A stretch of DNA of 64,000 nt from assembly GCA_964654665.1 (NCBI GenBank), contig CAZZKV010000010.1:1-64000 (forward strand), read 5' to 3'. Both the position numbers and the translations under genes were made by a program. Of the stretch, positions 50,053 through 60,084 are shown one piece after another. The notes under the pieces are model-generated. The model was given only the letters and a program-made list of their open reading frames with translations, was not told the origin of the DNA and did not search any database. Position 1 is the first letter of the stretch. Each line of letters opens with the position of its first letter. Origin of the DNA: CALCKU01 sp964654665. GTDB lineage: Bacteria > Pseudomonadota > Alphaproteobacteria > Caulobacterales > Maricaulaceae.

Positions 50053-52974
50053 ATGACACAGAAATTATTTCTAACCGCAAGTTTTGCGGCTCTTTCAGCA
50101 TTGGGGATAAGCGCCTGTAATTCGGGTGATGTTCAGCAAACAACCGATAAGGTGGCAGCATCGGTTTCCCACACACAATCGCCTGTGGTGTTACCGGACG
50201 GGATACAATTTATTGAGAGTGTTAAACAAACTTCGGCCGATGAAGTCGTTATTCCCTATAATAAATATAAATTAGCTAATGGATTAACTGTTGTTTTGCA
50301 TCAGGATAAATCCGACCCCTTAGTACATGTTGATGTGACTTATCATGTTGGGTCTGGACGCGAAGATGTTGGGAAATCAGGATTTGCCCACTTTTTTGAA
50401 CATATGATGTTCCAAGGGTCCGAGAATGTTGCTGATGAACAACATTTTGGCCTGATCACAGAGTCCGGCGGAACATTAAACGGTACCACGAATTCAGATC
50501 GTACAAATTATTTCGAGACGGTGCCCTCTAATCAACTGGAAAAAATGTTATGGCTGGAAGCGGACCGTATGGGGTTTTTCTTGAATGCGGTAACGCCAAA
50601 GAAATTTGAAAACCAGCGTGAAACGGTTAAAAACGAGCGCGGACAGCGGGTTGATAATCGTCCCTATGGCCTATTGTTTGAACGGGTTGGCGAGGCTCAA
50701 TTTCCCGAAGGCCATCCTTATAGCTGGTCAACAATCGGATATTTGGAAGACCTTGACCGGGCGACATTGAATGATTTGAAAAAATTCTTTTTACGGTGGT
50801 ATGGCCCCAATAATGCGACGTTGACTATTGGGGGCGATTTTGACGAGGCAGAAACCTTGAAAAAAATTCAAACTTATTTCGGCGTGATCCCCGAAGGGCC
50901 TGCTGTTACGTCGCCGGAATATACCGCTGTGACTTTGGAAGAAGACCGATATATATCGCTTGAAGATGATGTTCAGTTGCCTTTGCTTTATATGTCATGG
51001 CCAACCGTTCATGCCAATCATCCAGACGAAGCGCCTTTGGATGTTTTGACTTCTATTATGGGGGATGGACAAACATCACTCCTTTACAAAAATCTTGAAA
51101 AACCGGGGCTGACGGTTCAGGCAAGTTCCGGTCATTTTTGCCGAGAGATTTCCTGCTCCTTTACGCTTTTCGCCTTGGCTAACCCTGCACGCGTACAAAA
51201 ATTGGCCGATATGGAAACCGTGCTGCGTGATTCTCTTGATGAATTTGAGACACGCGGGGTGATGGATGATGATTTAACCCGCGTAAAAGCCGGTATTGTA
51301 TCGGGTATGATCTATAATCTTGAGAGTGTACGCGGTAAAGTGAGCCAACTGGCGGCTTATGAAACTTACCGGGATACACCCAATGGTATTAGTGACGATA
51401 TCAAACGGTATGAAAATGTAACCAAAGCCGATGTAATGCGGGTCTATAATCAATATATTAAAGGCCAATCGGCTGTTATTATGAGTATTGTACCGAAGGG
51501 GCAGCTTGAAAACATTGCGGCCCCGGATACGTGGTCGCGTTATGAACGTAATATTCCAGCCGATAATACGTCTGATGATTTTGAATGGACCTTACCCGTT
51601 GATCCAGAGGGATTTGACCGGAGTGTAATACCGCCCGCTGGTGCCAATCCGACGATTAAGGCTCCGAATACTTTCCGGGCCACCTTGGGTAATGGAATAA
51701 AAGTGTTAGGGGCGAAAAACTCTGAAACCCCAACAACAACTATTAGCGTTCGTATCAAAGCAGGCCAAAGCCATGAACCTCTGGATAAATTAGGTCTTGC
51801 GGCAATGACATCTGCGATGCTGGGAGAGGCGACAACAGAATCGACCGTCGAGGAATTATCAAATGCCTTGGATAAATTAGGGTCATCTGTTTCCTTCAGT
51901 AGCGGGGATACATATTCGACCATGCGTATTCGCACGCTGACACAAAATCTTGATGCGACCATGGCTATTGCGATGGAAAAATTGCTGAAACCAAAATTTG
52001 ATGAGGCTGATTTTACCCGCGTTCAAGCCAATACTTTGCAAGGGATCAAAGCCAATAAAAAAGAAGCTAGCGTAACAGCTAGTAATATTTTCAATCAAAT
52101 GATGTATGGAACGGATAATAGCTTTGCCTATGCCAATAATGGTACGGAAGCGAGCGTTCCGAATATTACTTTGGCGGATATTGAGAGTTTTTATACAAAT
52201 CATTATTCCCCGCAAATAGCGAGTGTTATTGCTGTAAGTAATTTGGCTGAAAGTGATCTTAAAAAGGCATTGTCGCCTCTCGCTGGATGGACAGGCGGCG
52301 GTGTTTCAGTGCCAGAGGTAAAAGCTTTTCCTGATTTGGGAACAACCAAAATCTATTTTGTTGATAAACCCGAAGCGGCTCAATCCGAAATCCGGATTGG
52401 CAAACGCGCGCTACCTTATGATGCGACAGGTGAATATTATAAAAGCACGTTGATGAACTATCCTTTGGGTGGGGCATTTAATAGCCGGATTAATCTGAAC
52501 CTGCGTGAAGATAAGGGTTATACTTATGGGGCTCGTTCATTTTTCAACGGCGGCGAAGACCGGGGGTGGTTCAGAGCAAGCGCCGGTGTACGCAGCGATT
52601 CTACAACGGCATCTATCTCTGAATTTGTCAAAGAAATCAGTACGTATTACGAAACCGGTATCACAGAAGAAGAGCTTAACTTTACCAAAAGCGCGATTGG
52701 TCAACGCGATGCGCGGGCTTATGAAACGCCGGGTCAGAAATTGGGATTTCTCTCACGGATGATGACATATAATTTGAAAGCGGATTTCGTGGATGATCAA
52801 TCAGAAATCTTGCAATCAATGACAAAAGAGTCATTGGACAGTTTGGCCAAAAAACATCTCAATCTTGATGATATGATTATGGTTGTTGTGGGGGATAAAG
52901 CGTCTGTTTATGATGACCTTGAAAAATTGGGCTATCCAATTGTTGAAATTAATCAGGATGGCTCGCCTAAATAA
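50053..52974 (+). CDS. M16 (insulinase-type) peptidase lipoprotein
   Basis: A 973-residue lipoprotein: signal with lipobox ISAC (Cys22). Two M16 halves follow, each with two subdomains. The first bears the inverted zinc motif HFFEH (residues 113-117) with a downstream Glu in the VKNERGQRVDN region; the second half lacks HxxEH and is the usual inactive partner (TTISVRIKAGQSHEPLDKLG). It probably degrades peptides in the periplasm or at the outer membrane. It is convergent with the TRAP operon, six bases apart. Confidence 0.93.
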   Translation: MTQKLFLTASFAALSALGISACNSGDVQQTTDKVAASVSHTQSPVVLPDGIQFIESVKQTSADEVVIPYNKYKLANGLTVVLHQDKSDPLVHVDVTYHVGSGREDVGKSGFAHFFEHMMFQGSENVADEQHFGLITESGGTLNGTTNSDRTNYFETVPSNQLEKMLWLEADRMGFFLNAVTPKKFENQRETVKNERGQRVDNRPYGLLFERVGEAQFPEGHPYSWSTIGYLEDLDRATLNDLKKFFLRWYGPNNATLTIGGDFDEAETLKKIQTYFGVIPEGPAVTSPEYTAVTLEEDRYISLEDDVQLPLLYMSWPTVHANHPDEAPLDVLTSIMGDGQTSLLYKNLEKPGLTVQASSGHFCREISCSFTLFALANPARVQKLADMETVLRDSLDEFETRGVMDDDLTRVKAGIVSGMIYNLESVRGKVSQLAAYETYRDTPNGISDDIKRYENVTKADVMRVYNQYIKGQSAVIMSIVPKGQLENIAAPDTWSRYERNIPADNTSDDFEWTLPVDPEGFDRSVIPPAGANPTIKAPNTFRATLGNGIKVLGAKNSETPTTTISVRIKAGQSHEPLDKLGLAAMTSAMLGEATTESTVEELSNALDKLGSSVSFSSGDTYSTMRIRTLTQNLDATMAIAMEKLLKPKFDEADFTRVQANTLQGIKANKKEASVTASNIFNQMMYGTDNSFAYANNGTEASVPNITLADIESFYTNHYSPQIASVIAVSNLAESDLKKALSPLAGWTGGGVSVPEVKAFPDLGTTKIYFVDKPEAAQSEIRIGKRALPYDATGEYYKSTLMNYPLGGAFNSRINLNLREDKGYTYGARSFFNGGEDRGWFRASAGVRSDSTTASISEFVKEISTYYETGITEEELNFTKSAIGQRDARAYETPGQKLGFLSRMMTYNLKADFVDDQSEILQSMTKESLDSLAKKHLNLDDMIMVVVGDKASVYDDLEKLGYPIVEINQDGSPK

Positions 52975-52980
52975 GATTTT

Positions 52981-54573
52981 TTAATTCAACATTATAGCTG
53001 GCAACCAGGTCGCGAGACCTGGCAGGCTTATCACAAGCGCTATTACAATAAACTGTATAGCAATGAATGGTAAAACCCCGCGGTAAAGCGCGGGGGTTGT
53101 TACGGTAGGCGGGGCAACGCCGCGCAGATAAAACAGCGCAAACCCGAAAGGGGGTGTTAAAAAACTGGTTTGAAGATTAAGCGCCATCAATATTCCGAGC
53201 CATATCGGGTCCATACCCATCGCCAATAGAGGCGGCGCTACAAGCGGGACAACAACAAATGTGATTTCGATGAAGTCGAGGAAAAATCCTAGAAAAAACA
53301 TAACAATCATAACAAGGGTTAAAGCCCCCCATTTCCCGCCAGGGGCATTGTCGAGAAAACGGGCTACTAATTCGTCCCCGCCAAATCCGCGAAAGACGAG
53401 AGAGAATATTGTTGCGCCGATCAGGATAACAAAAACCATGGATGTAATGTGCAATGTTGACCGCGAGACATCACTCAGGGACTGATTTTGCAGTAAGGGC
53501 TTTATGGCGGCCCCTGTGCTCAAAAGGGTCATACCCGCCAATAGACCGCCCACTATAATAGCAAAAGTTTCTGTTCGGGTACGCGTATCCTGTCCGAGGC
53601 GTAAATCGACTCCCGTTAGGTCAAGAATAATCAATGCGGTTAAACCGAACGCAGATAGAATGGCCGATCTTCTATAGAACGGCTCTGAACTCATACGATA
53701 AGTGGCAAGTAATATTGCGCCTAAGGCTCCCAGTGCGGCTCCGCGCGTTGGCGTGGCATATCCGGATAATATAGAGCCTAAAACGGCGATAATAAGCAGA
53801 ATAGGGGGTAGCATGGCGATTAAGGTGCGCTTGATAAAGACAAGCGGGTTTACAGTTTCAGGCCACGGCGTTGCCGGAGCTGTTTCAGGTTTGAAAAATG
53901 CCGTAATGAGTAAATAGACGGCATAGAGTGCCACAAGAATAAGCCCCGGAATCAAGGCCCCTGCAAATAAATCTCCTACCGACACGACACCGCCGCTGCC
54001 CGGTTCCAGGGTCAGGCCATGACTGCGTTGTGCTTCTTGATAAGCATTGGAAATTTGATCCCCTAGGATAACCAATACAATGGAAGGAGGAATGATTTGG
54101 CCCAATGTACCGGACGCGGCTATGGCCCCTGAGGCCAGAGACGGTGCATAACCCCGTTTAAGCATTGTCGGCAAAGATAATAACCCCATTGTCACTACGG
54201 TTGCGCCAACAATCCCTGTTGATGCGGCAAGCAGAGCACCGACAAAAATAACAGAAACACCAAGACCGCCGCGAAGGCCCCCAAATAAATCTCCCATAGC
54301 TTCCAGAAGATCTTCGGCAATTTTCGACTTTTCCAGCATTACCCCCATAAACACGAAAAGTGGCACAGCAATTAATATTTCGCGGGTAATAAGCGGATAT
54401 ATCCGTCCGGGTAGGGCTTGCAAAAACCCGATATCAAATGTGCCCGTCAAAACGCCAAGCGCTGCGAAAATCAGAGACATACCGCCAAGTGTGAATGCCA
54501 CATTATAACCCGCCATAAGGCCGAAACACGCCAGTGCAAACATAAGCATGGATAGGGTTTCAGGCAGGCTCAT
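52981..54573 (-). CDS. TRAP transporter large permease (DctM)
   Basis: A 530-residue membrane protein with about 12-14 helices. Family patterns: LAAASTGIVGATVVTMGLLSLP, GTLGQIIPPSIVLVILG, and the closing GVLPFIAIQFIVIALVI. It uses a sodium gradient to move substrate handed over by DctP. Two inserted cytosolic stretches around the middle (e.g. FFKPETAPATPWPETV) are normal for the larger DctM forms. Its start overlaps dctQ (ATGA). Confidence 0.94.
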   Translation of the reverse strand: MSLPETLSMLMFALACFGLMAGYNVAFTLGGMSLIFAALGVLTGTFDIGFLQALPGRIYPLITREILIAVPLFVFMGVMLEKSKIAEDLLEAMGDLFGGLRGGLGVSVIFVGALLAASTGIVGATVVTMGLLSLPTMLKRGYAPSLASGAIAASGTLGQIIPPSIVLVILGDQISNAYQEAQRSHGLTLEPGSGGVVSVGDLFAGALIPGLILVALYAVYLLITAFFKPETAPATPWPETVNPLVFIKRTLIAMLPPILLIIAVLGSILSGYATPTRGAALGALGAILLATYRMSSEPFYRRSAILSAFGLTALIILDLTGVDLRLGQDTRTRTETFAIIVGGLLAGMTLLSTGAAIKPLLQNQSLSDVSRSTLHITSMVFVILIGATIFSLVFRGFGGDELVARFLDNAPGGKWGALTLVMIVMFFLGFFLDFIEITFVVVPLVAPPLLAMGMDPIWLGILMALNLQTSFLTPPFGFALFYLRGVAPPTVTTPALYRGVLPFIAIQFIVIALVISLPGLATWLPAIMLN

Positions 54574-55253
54574 AGATCAGGCTCTCTGGGGTTAAAGAGC
54601 GGGGGAATATGCGCCGGGCGTTCGGGAGGCGTCAGGCCCTGAATGATAAAAACAGCGCGCAAGGCAATGGATAGGCCTTGCGAAATCATGAGGATAGCAA
54701 ATAGAGGGATTAGAGTTTTGAGCCAATATTGGCCATGGATACCATCAGCTTCTATCGAGCCTTCAAAATTTTTCCACGTGAGGGCCGTAAAGCTCTGGGC
54801 ATTCCATAATATGATAAGACAGACAGGTAATAGAAAAATATAAAATCCTGAAAAATCAATCATGGCCCGTGTTCGCGGTTGCATTCGTGCGTAAAAAATA
54901 TCCACTCTAACATGTTGTCCAGCCAGTAAAGTGGCGCCCGCGCCCAGCATTATAACACAGGCATGTAAATAGGCGGCACTTTCGGAGAGTTTTGTCGATG
55001 AAAATCCAAAAATTGACAATGCAAATACACTAAAAGCAACCGTTAAAACGAGAACGGGAAGGGCCCATTTAACCGTTTCTCCGATGGCCGCATTTGCCAT
55101 ATCAATAATGCGAATGAGGGCTGTGCTTAGATTTTTGAAAAATTGGTTTTTGATGAAAAATAATACAATAAGCGGTAAAAGACAAAAGGGCAGAAACAGC
55201 CAGCCAAGGGCATGAAAAATAGCCGCCAGATTATCAAATAAGCGTTGAGACAT
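54570..55253 (-). CDS. TRAP transporter small permease (DctQ)
   Basis: A 227-residue protein with four membrane helices, including LFLPFCLLPLIVLFFI, LPVLVLTVAFSVFALSIFGF and FYIFLLPVCLIILW. GQHVRVDIFYARMQPRTRAMID is the family's conserved cytosolic loop. It forms the membrane unit with DctM. It lies five bases after the DctP stop and overlaps dctM, giving the operon order bpt, dctP, dctQ, dctM. Confidence 0.9.
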   Translation of the reverse strand: MSQRLFDNLAAIFHALGWLFLPFCLLPLIVLFFIKNQFFKNLSTALIRIIDMANAAIGETVKWALPVLVLTVAFSVFALSIFGFSSTKLSESAAYLHACVIMLGAGATLLAGQHVRVDIFYARMQPRTRAMIDFSGFYIFLLPVCLIILWNAQSFTALTWKNFEGSIEADGIHGQYWLKTLIPLFAILMISQGLSIALRAVFIIQGLTPPERPAHIPPLFNPREPDL

Positions 55254-55258
55254 GATGG

Positions 55259-56401
55259 TTAGATATCCAAAGCGGCTTGGCGGGCCCTAATATATCGTCC
55301 GTCGCTCATTTCCGTCCAACCGCGATAATTATTCCGGTGTTTAAGATAGCTGTTATAAATACGCTGAGTTAATGGGTCAGAGGCTCCTAATTCCGCCACA
55401 ACATCTTCTGAAACACGGCCAATCTGTGTCATAATATCTTGACTGAAAAACTGGGGTTCTATTCCATGTGTCTGTTTGAGTGTTTCAAGGGCCAGTCCGT
55501 TTTGATGGCTATATTCGCCAAGGCTAAGGTGATTGGTTGAAAAGGCGGCATAGCGGATTATCGCTTGTTCTGAGGCTGTGAGAGCGTTCCAAACATTTAA
55601 ATTCGTTCCAATCGCTAATGAAGCCCCCGGTTCATGAAATCCGGGAGCATAATAATATGGGGCTTCGCGATAAAAGCCAAAAGCCAAATCATTCCAAGGG
55701 CCAACCCATTCGGTAGCATCAATCGCGCCGGATTGCAGGGCTTGGTAAATCTCCCCGCCGGACAGGTTTACGGCGGCTCCGCCCAATCGCCGTATCACCT
55801 CGCCGCCAAGGCCCGGCATACGCATTTTCAGTCCTTTGAAATCTTCTAGTGTATTGATTTGGCGTTTAAACCATCCTCCCGCTTGATGACCCGTATTGCC
55901 ACATTGCAAGGCTTTAATATTGAAATTGGCCGATAATTCATCCCAAAGCTGTTGTCCGCCGCCATGATCAATCCACCCCATAATTTCGGCCGCAGTCATA
56001 CCATTAGGAACGGCTGTAAAATAAGAAAACCCTTTGGATTTACCCTGCCAATAATATTCTGCGGCGTGATACATATCGGCGGCGCCGGTTGCAACCGCGT
56101 CAAAACATTGAAGGGCCCCGACAAGTTCTCCGGCGGCGAATACCTTTATATCAATCATGCCGTCACTCATGGCGCGAACGGCTTCGGTAAAATCATTAGG
56201 CATAGTGCCCAGTCCGGGAAAATCTTTTGGCCAACTGGTTACAAGCCTGAATTGTTTGACCCCTTTATTGATAGAGGGCATGGCTATATCGGTGTTTTTA
56301 CAAGATCCAGTATTGATTGTTTCTTTTTTCCCAAGGACAGCGGCAACGCTGGTTCCTGTTGCGGCAGCGGCTACGCCGGCTATAAGATGTCGACGTTTCA
56401 T
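55259..56401 (-). CDS. TRAP substrate-binding protein (TakP-like)
   Basis: From ATG 56401 the protein has 380 residues and a Tat-type signal (KRRHLIAGVAAAATGTSVAA). It belongs to the DctP class closest in look to TakP-type alpha-keto-acid binders: FRLVTSWPKDFPGLG, ADMYHAAEYYWQGKS, LKMRMPGLGGEVIRRLGG, GPWNDLAFGFYREAPYYYAP, GFHEPGASLAI. Ligand is inferred as a keto or hydroxy acid; it is not shown. The start overlaps the bpt stop by ATGA, so translation is coupled to an N-degron enzyme. Confidence 0.88.
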   Translation of the reverse strand: MKRRHLIAGVAAAATGTSVAAVLGKKETINTGSCKNTDIAMPSINKGVKQFRLVTSWPKDFPGLGTMPNDFTEAVRAMSDGMIDIKVFAAGELVGALQCFDAVATGAADMYHAAEYYWQGKSKGFSYFTAVPNGMTAAEIMGWIDHGGGQQLWDELSANFNIKALQCGNTGHQAGGWFKRQINTLEDFKGLKMRMPGLGGEVIRRLGGAAVNLSGGEIYQALQSGAIDATEWVGPWNDLAFGFYREAPYYYAPGFHEPGASLAIGTNLNVWNALTASEQAIIRYAAFSTNHLSLGEYSHQNGLALETLKQTHGIEPQFFSQDIMTQIGRVSEDVVAELGASDPLTQRIYNSYLKHRNNYRGWTEMSDGRYIRARQAALDI

Positions 56402-57141
56402 TTCGGGTGTAATCCTGTTTGTGAAACCTGTGACCGCCATCCATTACTGGTTAAAATTTCGAAGGGTTTGAAACGGGATTTGTAATCCATTTTGGGACTG
56501 CCTGGCACCCAATACCCTAGATAAGCATATTTATGTCCGAGTTCGTTACACCGGGTAATTTGATCCAGAATCATATAGTTTCCAAGACCGCGTGATTTAT
56601 CTTCAGGCGTAAAAAAACTATACACTAATGATAAGCCGTCAGATAGTTGGTCGATAATAATACAGGCGACGAGTGTATTGTCTGCCTTTCTATATTCAAG
56701 AATCTCTGTTTGTGACGCGCATTCTTCGACCATTAATTCATAGCGTATGAAATCCATATCTGACATGCCTCCGCCGAGGTGACGCGCATGTAAATATTGC
56801 TGAAGCAGATTAAACTGTTCCTGCGTTGCCAAAGGTTCATTGACAGTGCGTTTTAAATCGGCATTGCGTTTAATGATCCGCCGCATATTTCGTCCGGCTT
56901 CGAACTGCGGGGCTATGATACGGACTGAGCGGCATTCTTGGCAATTTTCACAAGCCGGTCGATAGATGACATTTTGCGAGCGGCGAAATCCGGCATGAGT
57001 CAGGTAATTATTCAAATGACTTCCGCCAAAAGGGTCAAGCTGTGTAAAAATTTTACGTTCCATACGGCCTGGAAGATAAGGGCAAGGCGAAGGAATTGTC
57101 AGATAAAACTGGAGTCTCTGCGGGTCAAAAGGGCGTGTCAT
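56398..57141 (-). CDS. bpt: Aspartate/glutamate leucyltransferase (Bpt/Ate family)
   Basis: A 247-residue protein adding leucine from Leu-tRNA to N-terminal acidic residues, making N-degrons for ClpS-ClpAP. Family marks: FYLTIPSPCPYLPGRMERKI, LNNYLTHAGFRRSQNVIYRP, ACENCQECRSVRI and the closing YAYLGYWVPGSPKMDYKSRF. Bpt rather than Ate type is my judgement from length and motifs. Its stop overlaps dctP by ATGA. A minus-strand permease gene starts outside the pair. Confidence 0.92.
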   Translation of the reverse strand: MTRPFDPQRLQFYLTIPSPCPYLPGRMERKIFTQLDPFGGSHLNNYLTHAGFRRSQNVIYRPACENCQECRSVRIIAPQFEAGRNMRRIIKRNADLKRTVNEPLATQEQFNLLQQYLHARHLGGGMSDMDFIRYELMVEECASQTEILEYRKADNTLVACIIIDQLSDGLSLVYSFFTPEDKSRGLGNYMILDQITRCNELGHKYAYLGYWVPGSPKMDYKSRFKPFEILTSNGWRSQVSQTGLHPK

Positions 57142-57167
57142 AATAAGAGTGTAATTACATAATTGCG

Positions 57168-59021
57168 TTATAGGTTAAAAATAATGGGAATAAGGGCACA
57201 AAAAGTTATCCATAGAATCAGAATAAGCGGAATTCCGAATTTTGCAAAATCTTTAAAGGCATAACGTCCGGGTCCCATCACCAATAAATTAGTTTGATAG
57301 GCTATGGGTGTTGCAAAAGAACAATTGGCGGCAAAGATAACGGTCAATACCATAACAAGTGGGTCGATTCCTGTCTGTTGACTGATAGACAGCGCAATAG
57401 GGGCAAATAATAACGCTGTTGCGCTATTGGAGATTAAATTTGTCATAATCGCAACAAGAAGGAAAATAGCCGCAATCAGCACATAATTTCCAAAAGGGGC
57501 GGCTAGGGTAACAACAGATTGTCCAATGAAGGCGGCTGCGCCCGTATTCTCCAACGCTAATCCCATGGCGAAAGCAGCGCTAATAAGTAGAAAGATACGC
57601 ATATCAAGCGCACGGACGGCTTGGCGCACATTGAGACACCCTGTGGCGATCATTGCGATAGCGCCTGACAGAGCCGCTACTTCAATGGGTAATAACGACG
57701 TCGCCGCGGTCACAATCACACCTGCAAAAATCAAACGGGCGGCCATAGATTTTCGAATGTCGGGTAATTCGGTTGTTGACCAATCCAACAGTAATAAATC
57801 CCGGTTGGTTCGCAGAGATTGCATATTACTTTCATATCCGAAAAGCAAAAGTACATCGCCCGCTTCAAGCCGGATTTCGAGCATTTTTTTGCGAATCATA
57901 CGCGAGCGCCGCTGAATACCCAGAACAAGACATCCCGTTTGGCGGCGAAAACCAATTTGCTCTATATTACGGCCAATCATCCGTGAGCCGGGGGCGACAA
58001 CAGCCTCGGAAATAACAATAGCGCGATTATTATCGCTTTGCGGGCTTTCATCATGAAAACCGGCAATATTTAACATCCCTTTTAAATATTGCGTATCAGA
58101 CGATAAAAGGCGGGAAAGCGATTTGCGCGTTGCGGCAACAATCAGGACATCTCCATCTTCGAGGGTTTGTTCAAATGGGGGGAGAAAGCTTTGTTCACCG
58201 CGTTGAATCATCCTAACCGTGACATTTTTTAAAGTCGGATAAAGGCCCGCAACAGGAGATTTGCCATAAAGGGGATGGCCCTGAATAACCCGAATTTGGG
58301 CTATATATTGACGTCCTGCCTCGCTGACTTGCGTTTCGAGTGATTGGCCCTCTGGCAGAAGAATGGGCGCAGCGATAATGATATAAATAGCCCCGACAAT
58401 AGCGAGAATTATGCCCGGACTTGTTTGGGTAAAAAAACTCAATTTTTCATCCGTCATTCGGATCAAAACATCATTGACCAATAGATTAGTCGATGACCCA
58501 ATAAGCGTTGTCATCCCGGCTAAAATACATAAAAAACTCAAGGGCATCATCAGGCGGGATGCGGACATACGTAAACGGGATGCCATAGCCGAAAGTATAG
58601 GAATAAACATCACGACAACGGGGGTGTTATTCATAAAGCTGGAAACAGCAAAAGCGAGGATAAAGACAAAAAACAATGTTCGCCGTGGAGAGCGGTCCAG
58701 CGCATTATTGAGTCCCATTATCGGGCCTTCCAGCGCGCCCGTATGAAACATACCTTGGCCCACAACCAAGAGCGCCATAATCGCTATGAGAGCGGGGGCC
58801 GCAAAACCGGATAATATTTGTGCGCTACTAAGTTGCGGCGGGGCGTGTTCAGAGGTGGAAACAGGTCCAATGAAGTGAAAAAAGAGCAAAAGAACCACAA
58901 TAATACCGATGGATATTGTCTCGATCGAATATTGTTCTTTGAAATAGAGATAAACGGCGATAGCAACGATCATTATCGTTGCCCACATTTGCCACGTAGC
59001 CTGTATGGCAGTGACGTCCAT
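57168..59021 (-). CDS. SLC13-family permease with TrkA-C domains
   Basis: A 617-residue permease. Two blocks of helices flank two cytosolic TrkA-C (RCK-C) domains in the middle (about residues 225-310 and 320-400, with VIQGHPLYGKSPVAG, LEDGDVLIVAATR, GSRMIGRNIEQIGFRRQTGC, and LEAGDVLLLFG). SFMNNTPVVVMFIPI and TNLISNSATALLFAPI are the family's membrane-bound SNT motifs. Such carriers move di- and tricarboxylates, sulfate or others; substrate not shown. Divergent from the dehydrogenase gene. Confidence 0.9.
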   Translation of the reverse strand: MDVTAIQATWQMWATIMIVAIAVYLYFKEQYSIETISIGIIVVLLLFFHFIGPVSTSEHAPPQLSSAQILSGFAAPALIAIMALLVVGQGMFHTGALEGPIMGLNNALDRSPRRTLFFVFILAFAVSSFMNNTPVVVMFIPILSAMASRLRMSASRLMMPLSFLCILAGMTTLIGSSTNLLVNDVLIRMTDEKLSFFTQTSPGIILAIVGAIYIIIAAPILLPEGQSLETQVSEAGRQYIAQIRVIQGHPLYGKSPVAGLYPTLKNVTVRMIQRGEQSFLPPFEQTLEDGDVLIVAATRKSLSRLLSSDTQYLKGMLNIAGFHDESPQSDNNRAIVISEAVVAPGSRMIGRNIEQIGFRRQTGCLVLGIQRRSRMIRKKMLEIRLEAGDVLLLFGYESNMQSLRTNRDLLLLDWSTTELPDIRKSMAARLIFAGVIVTAATSLLPIEVAALSGAIAMIATGCLNVRQAVRALDMRIFLLISAAFAMGLALENTGAAAFIGQSVVTLAAPFGNYVLIAAIFLLVAIMTNLISNSATALLFAPIALSISQQTGIDPLVMVLTVIFAANCSFATPIAYQTNLLVMGPGRYAFKDFAKFGIPLILILWITFCALIPIIFNL

Positions 59022-59134
59022 CTCTAGCCCCTTTCTGCTAAAACTTATTTTGAAACACGTAAGTTATGGCTATCACATAGTCAAAATAATGGTAGAAGAA
59101 AAAGGTTTATATAATTGAATTTATAGGGTGAATT

Positions 59135-59989
59135 ATGGCTAAATGTGCATTTTTGGGGCTAGGTGTTATGGGTTATCCTATGGCGGGGCATCTCCTAAAG
59201 AACGGTCATGAGGTTAGTGTGTGGAACCGTACGGTTCAAAAAGCACAAAAATGGGCGTCTGAATATGATGGTCTCATGGCGGAAACGATAGATAATACGG
59301 TGAAGGATGCTGAATTTGCAATCCTTTGCGTGGGCGATAGCCCGGATGTTATGGCTGTTGTCACTGCTATTTTAAAAATGATGCCACCGGGCGGCGTGAT
59401 TATTGACCATACAACTGCTTCGGATACATGCGCCCGTGACTGTTATGCTTTGGCTAGGGATAAAAATATAGCGTTTATCGATGCTCCTATATCCGGGGGT
59501 GAGGCTGGGGCCATTAACGGTCAATTGACGATCATGTGCGGCGGCGATGAACTGGCCTATCAAAGGGCTGAACCTATTTTGCAAGCTTATGGGAAAGCTA
59601 CGAAATTGATGGGCCCCAGCGGCGCCGGGCAATTGACCAAAATGGTTAACCAGATTTGTATAGCGGGTTTATTGCAAGGCTTGTCCGAAGCCATTAATTT
59701 TGCCCAAAAGGCCGGTTTAAATATTGATGATGTTGTACAAGCCATTGGCAAGGGCGCGGCACAAAGCTGGCAAATGGATAATAGGGCTGAAACAATGGGG
59801 CGCGATGAATTTGATTTCGGATTTGCAGTAGATTGGATGCGTAAAGATTTGCGTATTGCTTGCGAAGCGGCTGAATCTGTTGGTGCTGACCTTGCCGTTA
59901 CGCATATAATTGATGCATATTATGCCGAAATTCAAGCCATGGGTGGGAATCGTTGGGATACATCTAGCCTTATTAAGAGAATTCGGTGA
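59135..59989 (+). CDS. NAD(P)-dependent beta-hydroxyacid dehydrogenase
   Basis: A 284-residue member of the 3-hydroxyisobutyrate dehydrogenase/tartronate semialdehyde reductase family. N-terminal Rossmann fold GLGVMGYPMAGHLLKNGHEV, then DAPISGGEAGAINGQLTIMCGG (substrate loop), and GPSGAGQLTKMVNQIC with the catalytic Lys. The exact acid (hydroxyisobutyrate, 2-hydroxy-3-oxopropionate, succinic semialdehyde/glyoxylate) cannot be chosen. TATAAT at 59110-59115 stands about 20 bases before the ATG, without a good -35. Divergent from the SLC13 gene. Confidence 0.9.
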   Translation: MAKCAFLGLGVMGYPMAGHLLKNGHEVSVWNRTVQKAQKWASEYDGLMAETIDNTVKDAEFAILCVGDSPDVMAVVTAILKMMPPGGVIIDHTTASDTCARDCYALARDKNIAFIDAPISGGEAGAINGQLTIMCGGDELAYQRAEPILQAYGKATKLMGPSGAGQLTKMVNQICIAGLLQGLSEAINFAQKAGLNIDDVVQAIGKGAAQSWQMDNRAETMGRDEFDFGFAVDWMRKDLRIACEAAESVGADLAVTHIIDAYYAEIQAMGGNRWDTSSLIKRIR

Positions 59990-60084
59990 AATAAATAGGT
60001 CTTATGTGTTAGGTGTTCCCGTGTTCTAGAATAGCCTTACTTTTAAAAAAAACATAAAGAATATGAAAGTTGGAATGCAATTTT

